DNA of 64,000 nt from Planctomycetota bacterium (lineage in GTDB: Bacteria > Planctomycetota > Planctomycetia > Pirellulales > Pirellulaceae): positions 124,001-188,000 of the forward strand of contig CAUJHS010000109.1 in assembly GCA_963204915.1 (NCBI GenBank), given 5' to 3'. The position numbers were made by a program, and so were the translations under genes. Below, one piece after another: positions 61,844 to 64,000 of this stretch (positions within the stretch are counted from its first letter, which is position 1; every line of letters starts with the position of its first letter). The notes beneath the pieces are model-generated. The model worked only from the letters and a program-made list of their open reading frames with translations. It was not told where the DNA came from and made no database searches.

Positions 61844-63271
61844 GTGCTCCGTCTAACCTTCGATCAACGAAGCGATGCGCAACACTTGCCAACACGGCGC
61901 GAGTGGTTGCGCCTTGGCGGCTTGATGGGTCTTGGCTTGCTTCCGCGGCGGAGTGCTGCCAAAAGTGTTTCGACTCCAATCGCCGGCTTCGGCCGAGCAA
62001 AGTCGGTTCTCTTGATCTTCGCCAGCGGCGGTCAGAGCCAGTTCGAAATGTGGGACCCTAAACCTCAGGCTCCTGACGATGTACGGGGCGCTTTTGGGAC
62101 GATTTCAACGGCGATCCCCGGAGTCGCCTTCGGCGAGCATATGCCGCGACTTGCTCGACTGGCCGATCGATTTACGGTCGTGCGGAGCATGTCGCACGAT
62201 GATGTCGATCATGGGTCGGCGGTCTACCTGGCGCTGACCGGTCGCTATCATGAACAAAGGTCCGCAAACCCGGATCCTCGGCCGGTTGACCTTCCAACGT
62301 ATGGCGCCGTGCTGCATCGTGTTCGGCCGACGCATCGCTTTGTGTACGACGCGGTCCACTTGAACGGTCCTGCGCTGGTTCCTCGAACTCCGGCTCCGGG
62401 CCAATACGGCGGCCTATTGGGAGAAGCTTACGATCCGCTCGTGATTGGCGACGTGACCGAGTCGTCGAACGCCGTACCGGGGCTGGCGTTGCAACCTGAC
62501 CTCCCGCCGATGCGAATGGAGGCGCGGCGAACTCTTAAGGACACGTTAGACCAGTATCATCGTACGCTGGCGAGCAACGAACACGCAGTCCAAATGGGTC
62601 ATCTTTACACCCAAGCGCTCGCGATGCTTGATTCGAGACGATGTCGCGAAGCGTTTCATCTTGACGCCGAACCACCGCAGGTGCGGCATCGCTATGGCCT
62701 ATATCGAAGCGGCCAGGCGTGTCTTTTGGCGCGACGGTTGATTGAAGCGGGCGTGCCGCTGGTCACGGTGATGTTCAACCATACCAATCGCGGGCAAGAC
62801 CTTGCTCCTGATGACACGGAGGTTTACGGCTGGGATACTCACAACGATATTTTCCATGCGCTACGCGTGCACTTGCTGCCGCGCTTCGACTGGAGTTTTT
62901 CTGCGTTATTGGAAGATTTGGACCAGCGCGGTTTGCTCGACGAAACACTGGTCATTTGCATGGGCGAGTTCGGGCGAGCGCCGCGCGTAGCGTATGAAGC
63001 GAACTTTAAGGGCGCGTCGCCCGGCCGCAAACATTGGGCGGCCGCATACTCCATCGTCATGGCGGGCGCGGGCGTGCAACGCGGAGCGATCCTTGGCGCC
63101 ACCGATCGCCTGGGCGCCGAAGTGACGACCGATCGTTACGGACCCTGGGACGTGGCGGCCACCTTGTATTCGGCCCTGGGAATTGATCCTGCGGGCCACT
63201 ACTTTGACTCGCTCGAACGCCCGTTTCCCATCACAATCGGAAAACCAATCGAAGCGCTCTATCATGGATGA
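61844..63271 (+). CDS. DUF1501 (sulfatase-like) Tat-exported protein
   Basis: 475 residues from GTG 61844. N-terminal Tat-like signal RREWLRLGGLMGLGLLPRR. DUF1501 motifs follow: LIFASGGQSQFEMWDPKP, FGEHMPRLARLADRFTVVRSM, DVDHGSAVYLALTGRYH and CMGEFGRAPRVA. The fold is related to alkaline phosphatase/sulfatase; many planctomycete copies are encoded with DUF1549/DUF1553 cytochrome-like proteins, but no such partner is visible here. Function unknown. Confidence 0.88.
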   Translation: MLRLTFDQRSDAQHLPTRREWLRLGGLMGLGLLPRRSAAKSVSTPIAGFGRAKSVLLIFASGGQSQFEMWDPKPQAPDDVRGAFGTISTAIPGVAFGEHMPRLARLADRFTVVRSMSHDDVDHGSAVYLALTGRYHEQRSANPDPRPVDLPTYGAVLHRVRPTHRFVYDAVHLNGPALVPRTPAPGQYGGLLGEAYDPLVIGDVTESSNAVPGLALQPDLPPMRMEARRTLKDTLDQYHRTLASNEHAVQMGHLYTQALAMLDSRRCREAFHLDAEPPQVRHRYGLYRSGQACLLARRLIEAGVPLVTVMFNHTNRGQDLAPDDTEVYGWDTHNDIFHALRVHLLPRFDWSFSALLEDLDQRGLLDETLVICMGEFGRAPRVAYEANFKGASPGRKHWAAAYSIVMAGAGVQRGAILGATDRLGAEVTTDRYGPWDVAATLYSALGIDPAGHYFDSLERPFPITIGKPIEALYHG

Positions 63272-63306
63272 GCGCGGCGGTCTTCAACCCAACGCCAAGA
63301 TCTCCC

Positions 63307-63909
63307 CTACGCTGCTTTTCTTCGCGCTTGGTACAAATAAGGATTGAGCGTCGGATCGTTGTACATCTTGAACTGACGGTACGTTTTGTGGCGCTTGCGA
63401 CCTGCAAAGAGATCATCCAAGAGTTCTTGCAGCGACTGCGATAAGTCCTCGTGCTGAATTTGACAGACCGCTAATTTGCGTTCGACCGAATCGATGTGCT
63501 CGGGAGTCGCATCATCTCGCTCGGTTTGTTCTTCCAAATGATAAATGCGTAAAGCTAAAATCGACAGGCGGTCGATCGCACTGCCCGCGGTCTCGGTGTT
63601 CTGCGGCGCATCGAACGACGCCTCGACGCCCTGCCGGTCGAGTTCTTCCGTCAGATAGTCGTCCATCTTCTCAATCCAATCGTTGCGTTGTTGATTGAGA
63701 CGGTCGATGTTGCGTTTCACCTCCGCGATTCGCGCCGCAGAAACGTCGCGGCTGCGTGCGATGTCTTCCTCGTGCCACAAGCGAAAGTTGAAGCTGAATT
63801 GTTGGCATACCACCGCCAGAAAACCGCGGTAACTGTTTTCGATCTCTTGTCGGTGCCAGTGCACCACCATCGCGCGATGCAGGTCGGTGATTTGACGCAC
63901 GTTGATCAT
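63307..63909 (-). CDS. DUF4254 protein
   Basis: 200 residues from ATG 63909, with GAGGAG 5 bases before it; the frame extends to 63972 but this start is better placed. An all-helical protein with repeats of heptad-like charge, and the family hallmark AIDRLSILALRIYHLEEQ near residue 120. DUF4254 proteins are found across Planctomycetota and are often encoded near glycosyltransferase genes, but no function is established. Converges on the DUF1501 gene, 35 bases away. Confidence 0.85.
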   Translation of the reverse strand: MINVRQITDLHRAMVVHWHRQEIENSYRGFLAVVCQQFSFNFRLWHEEDIARSRDVSAARIAEVKRNIDRLNQQRNDWIEKMDDYLTEELDRQGVEASFDAPQNTETAGSAIDRLSILALRIYHLEEQTERDDATPEHIDSVERKLAVCQIQHEDLSQSLQELLDDLFAGRKRHKTYRQFKMYNDPTLNPYLYQARRKAA

Positions 63910-64000
63910 GACGACTCCTCGCGAAAAAGAGAAAGGCGGGGAATAATACGGCGCCAACCCGATTTGCCGCAAGAGGAAGTTTCACACGATTCGGCGCTGG

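Overview
The window looks like chromosomal DNA from a planctomycete, most likely a member of the Pirellulales. The order-level call is inference. The evidence is a set of family signatures common in that phylum: a DUF1501 protein with a Tat-like leader, a DUF4254 protein, a lamin-tail/cadherin/dockerin surface protein with an Arg-rich N-terminus, CehA/McbA and DUF4038 secreted enzymes, an EF-G paralogue with a DTPGY motif, MJ0042-type zinc ribbons and a Wza/Wzc exopolysaccharide pair. I see no phage, insertion sequence, CRISPR array, rRNA or tRNA.

Layout. 1-10.4 kb: a SurA-like foldase (cut by the window edge), a secreted HtrA-like protease fused to a SirB1-like domain, a secreted beta-propeller protein, TrmL, an Ldh_2 dehydrogenase, a CehA/McbA metallohydrolase and an M20 peptidase. 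10.6-16.6 kb: a housekeeping block on the minus strand with nrdR, a PH-domain membrane protein (plus strand), rpoN, recR, ybaB, dnaX and, upstream of dnaX, a previously unmarked SRP RNA gene. 16.8-19.6 kb: cpaB and an FHA-CpaF fusion, a partial Tad pilus set. 19.7-28.6 kb: an F420-reductase-like protein, a DUF4038 glycosidase-like protein, MotA/MotB and a 1431-residue surface protein ending in a factor-independent terminator. 28.7-36.2 kb: a NagB-like protein and a LmbE deacetylase, a TerB/AAA+/zinc-ribbon protein, HisA, an EF-G paralogue and a RimB-like protease. 36.2-39.2 kb: a ketosynthase homologue lacking its catalytic residues and a fatty acid desaturase, either side of a roughly 600-base non-coding region. 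39.7-50.3 kb: nine genes of a type II secretion / pseudopilus machine (E, F, G, H, I, J, K, L-like, M-like). 50.4-53.8 kb: Wza- and Wzc-like genes on the minus strand. 54-64 kb: hisH, an amidohydrolase, a dual-specificity-type phosphatase, an unknown membrane protein, glgC, asnB, a DUF1501 protein and a DUF4254 protein.

The genes most clearly working together are the secretion block, where GspE powers GspF and the pseudopilins G-K, with L and M linking the ATPase to the inner membrane; the secretin and prepilin peptidase must lie elsewhere. The ffs-dnaX-ybaB-recR block is a conserved bacterial arrangement. The Wza/Wzc pair would control polysaccharide export.

The strongest unexpected signals are a run of ten A residues in dnaX positioned to give a short gamma-like product of 428 residues, the SRP RNA with an unusual apical loop, the ketosynthase-like protein with Glu in place of the nucleophilic Cys, the NagB-like protein with altered catalytic residues, and a long inverted repeat upstream of gspE.
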